Below are positions 63,408-64,000 of a stretch of 64,000 nt of DNA, piece after piece. Location of the stretch: the NCBI GenBank assembly GCA_001774395.1, contig MEZX01000003.1, forward strand, positions 11,342 through 75,341. The letters are read 5' to 3'. Numbering within the stretch: the first letter of the stretch is position 1; every line of letters begins with the position of its first letter. Source of the DNA: Candidatus Berkelbacteria bacterium RIFCSPLOWO2_01_FULL_50_28. GTDB lineage: Bacteria > Patescibacteria > UBA1384 > 2-12-FULL-50-11. The notes beneath the pieces were generated by a model. That model did not search any database and was not told where the DNA came from. It saw nothing but the letters and a program-made list of their open reading frames with translations. Both the position numbers and the translations under genes were made by a program.

Positions 63408-64000
63408 CTAGCCGTTTTCCGAAGCAGCAATCTGAACCCAAGTTGTACCAGTGTAGATATAGGACACGGAATCAAACTGGCCTGCGCTCAAGGTGATATT
63501 GCCAGCCGATTCGGCTACTCCATCACTTTCGTTAATGGTCACGTTTCCAGCATTGGCGTCGATACGAACAACAATCAGAAGGTTTCCTTCTGTCATACCT
63601 GTTTCATCGAGGACCACATCTGGAGTTGTTCCATCTGCAGTGGCGTCTTGCGCGAGCTCAACATAACTGCTCGTCGGCGTTAGGGTGTCGTTCGCCACTC
63701 CATCATCGGTGACGGTCAGCGTCTGTCGTCCCAAGGTAAAGATTCCTGGGATGGCAATGCTGTCTGCCAGCTCGCTGTTAGCAACCGCTCCTGCGGCAAT
63801 GTTACCCGCAACGATGGTGTCAGCAGCGATGTCTCCGGTGGCGATTGTAGCGTCGAGGATGTCCACTGAAGCAACAGTTCCGTCGAGGATGTTAGCCGTA
63901 GCAACACCACCTGCGGCGATGTCTCCTGTGACGATTGTGGCGTCGAGGATGTTACCAGTAGCGACTCCGCCTGTGGCGATGTCTCCTGTGACGATTGTGG
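63408..64000 (-). CDS. C-terminal part of a large repeat-rich surface or fibre-like protein (partial)
   Basis: The frame is open to the edge of the window (about 197 codons visible). The upstream part consists of repeats of ATGNILDATIVTGDIAAGGV type, 20 residues (60 bp) each, nearly identical at the DNA level at the window end; such repeats form beta-helical or collagen-like stalks. After about 15 further residues comes a compact end domain (VTDDGVANDTLTP, then a TYVELAQ-type strand, ending WVQIAASENG) similar in style to tail-fibre or adhesin tips. Start and full length lie outside the window. Confidence 0.75.
   Translation of the reverse strand, partial: TIVTGDIATGGVATGNILDATIVTGDIAAGGVATANILDGTVASVDILDATIATGDIAADTIVAGNIAAGAVANSELADSIAIPGIFTLGRQTLTVTDDGVANDTLTPTSSYVELAQDATADGTTPDVVLDETGMTEGNLLIVVRIDANAGNVTINESDGVAESAGNITLSAGQFDSVSYIYTGTTWVQIAASENG
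63876..64000 (-). repeat. 60-bp tandem repeats in the surface protein gene
   Basis: The block GCGATGTCTCCTGTGACGAT (plus strand) recurs 60 bp apart at 63916 and 63976, and a diverged unit precedes it; the array continues beyond the window. Confidence 0.75.

Overview
The window looks like a chromosomal segment of a reduced-genome bacterium, most probably a Candidate Phyla Radiation (Patescibacteria) member. This is inferred from gene content and style, not from a marker tree. Supporting signs are compact 4-bp-overlapping operons, many small single-membrane-pass proteins of unknown function, short versions of universal proteins (MiaA, HU, DnaJ), a four-helix-bundle protein gene, DUF5674, a degenerate metallo-beta-lactamase-fold protein, scattered single tRNA genes that mostly lack encoded CCA, and TGA used as a normal stop. 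No rRNA, CRISPR array, integrase or transposase was seen.

Layout. 0-4.7 kb is accessory: the end of a PD-(D/E)XK-type nuclease, small membrane or orphan proteins, a DUF5674 pair and a RelE-type toxin-antitoxin module with palindromic operators. 4.8-8.0 kb holds typA and a DEAD-box helicase (minus strand). 8.1-12.6 kb has a phosphoesterase-dnaJ operon, then a retron-like reverse transcriptase wedged between dnaJ and a type IB topoisomerase, then a MutT/MTH1-like Nudix enzyme. 12.6-18 kb carries a nitronate monooxygenase-like flavoprotein, a GGDEF protein, tRNA-Lys and a thioredoxin reductase. 18-27.6 kb is core: yvcK, an ABC transporter, miaA, comM, secG and a peptide-binding protein. 27.6-34.9 kb has six tRNAs and a tight operon (CYTH, tRNA-binding protein, membrane protein, S1 protein, MBL-like, DHH phosphoesterase), then a glycosyltransferase and an AI-2E family transporter. 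35-37.7 kb is a cluster of membrane-anchored paralogues. 37.8-44.7 kb has RNase Y, a four-helix-bundle cassette, HU and two accessory cassettes bounded by tRNA-derived repeats, then DUF192, an alkyltransferase-like protein and a HIT protein. 44.7-50.5 kb has a low-GC PEP-synthase-like gene, lepA and a LAGLIDADG endonuclease. 50.5-58.2 kb is envelope-related: MurJ, a cohesin-dockerin protein pair, DUF2207, signal peptidase I and FtsH. 58.3-64 kb has initiator and elongator tRNA-Met, an FtsB-like protein, a lamin-tail surface protein and the 3' end of a large repeat-rich protein.

The genes together cover translation and RNA turnover (TypA, LepA, S1, MiaA, RNase Y, DEAD helicase, 15 tRNAs), envelope growth and secretion (MurJ, YvcK, SecG, LepB, FtsH, FtsB) and DNA uptake or repair (ComM, topoisomerase IB, ATL, Nudix).

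The most unusual signals are: (1) the reverse-transcriptase cassette with hairpin-rich flanks and a second, diverged dnaJ 3' end; (2) copies of tRNA ends next to three tRNA genes, each paired with its own reverse complement as a hairpin; (3) a hairpin repeat with a constant GAGC-N3-GTCGA centre and co-varying arms, some copies sitting inside genes; (4) tRNA-like 43-bp direct repeats bounding a gene cassette; and (5) more than ten genes whose -10 box ends 6-9 nt before the start codon, suggesting leaderless mRNAs.
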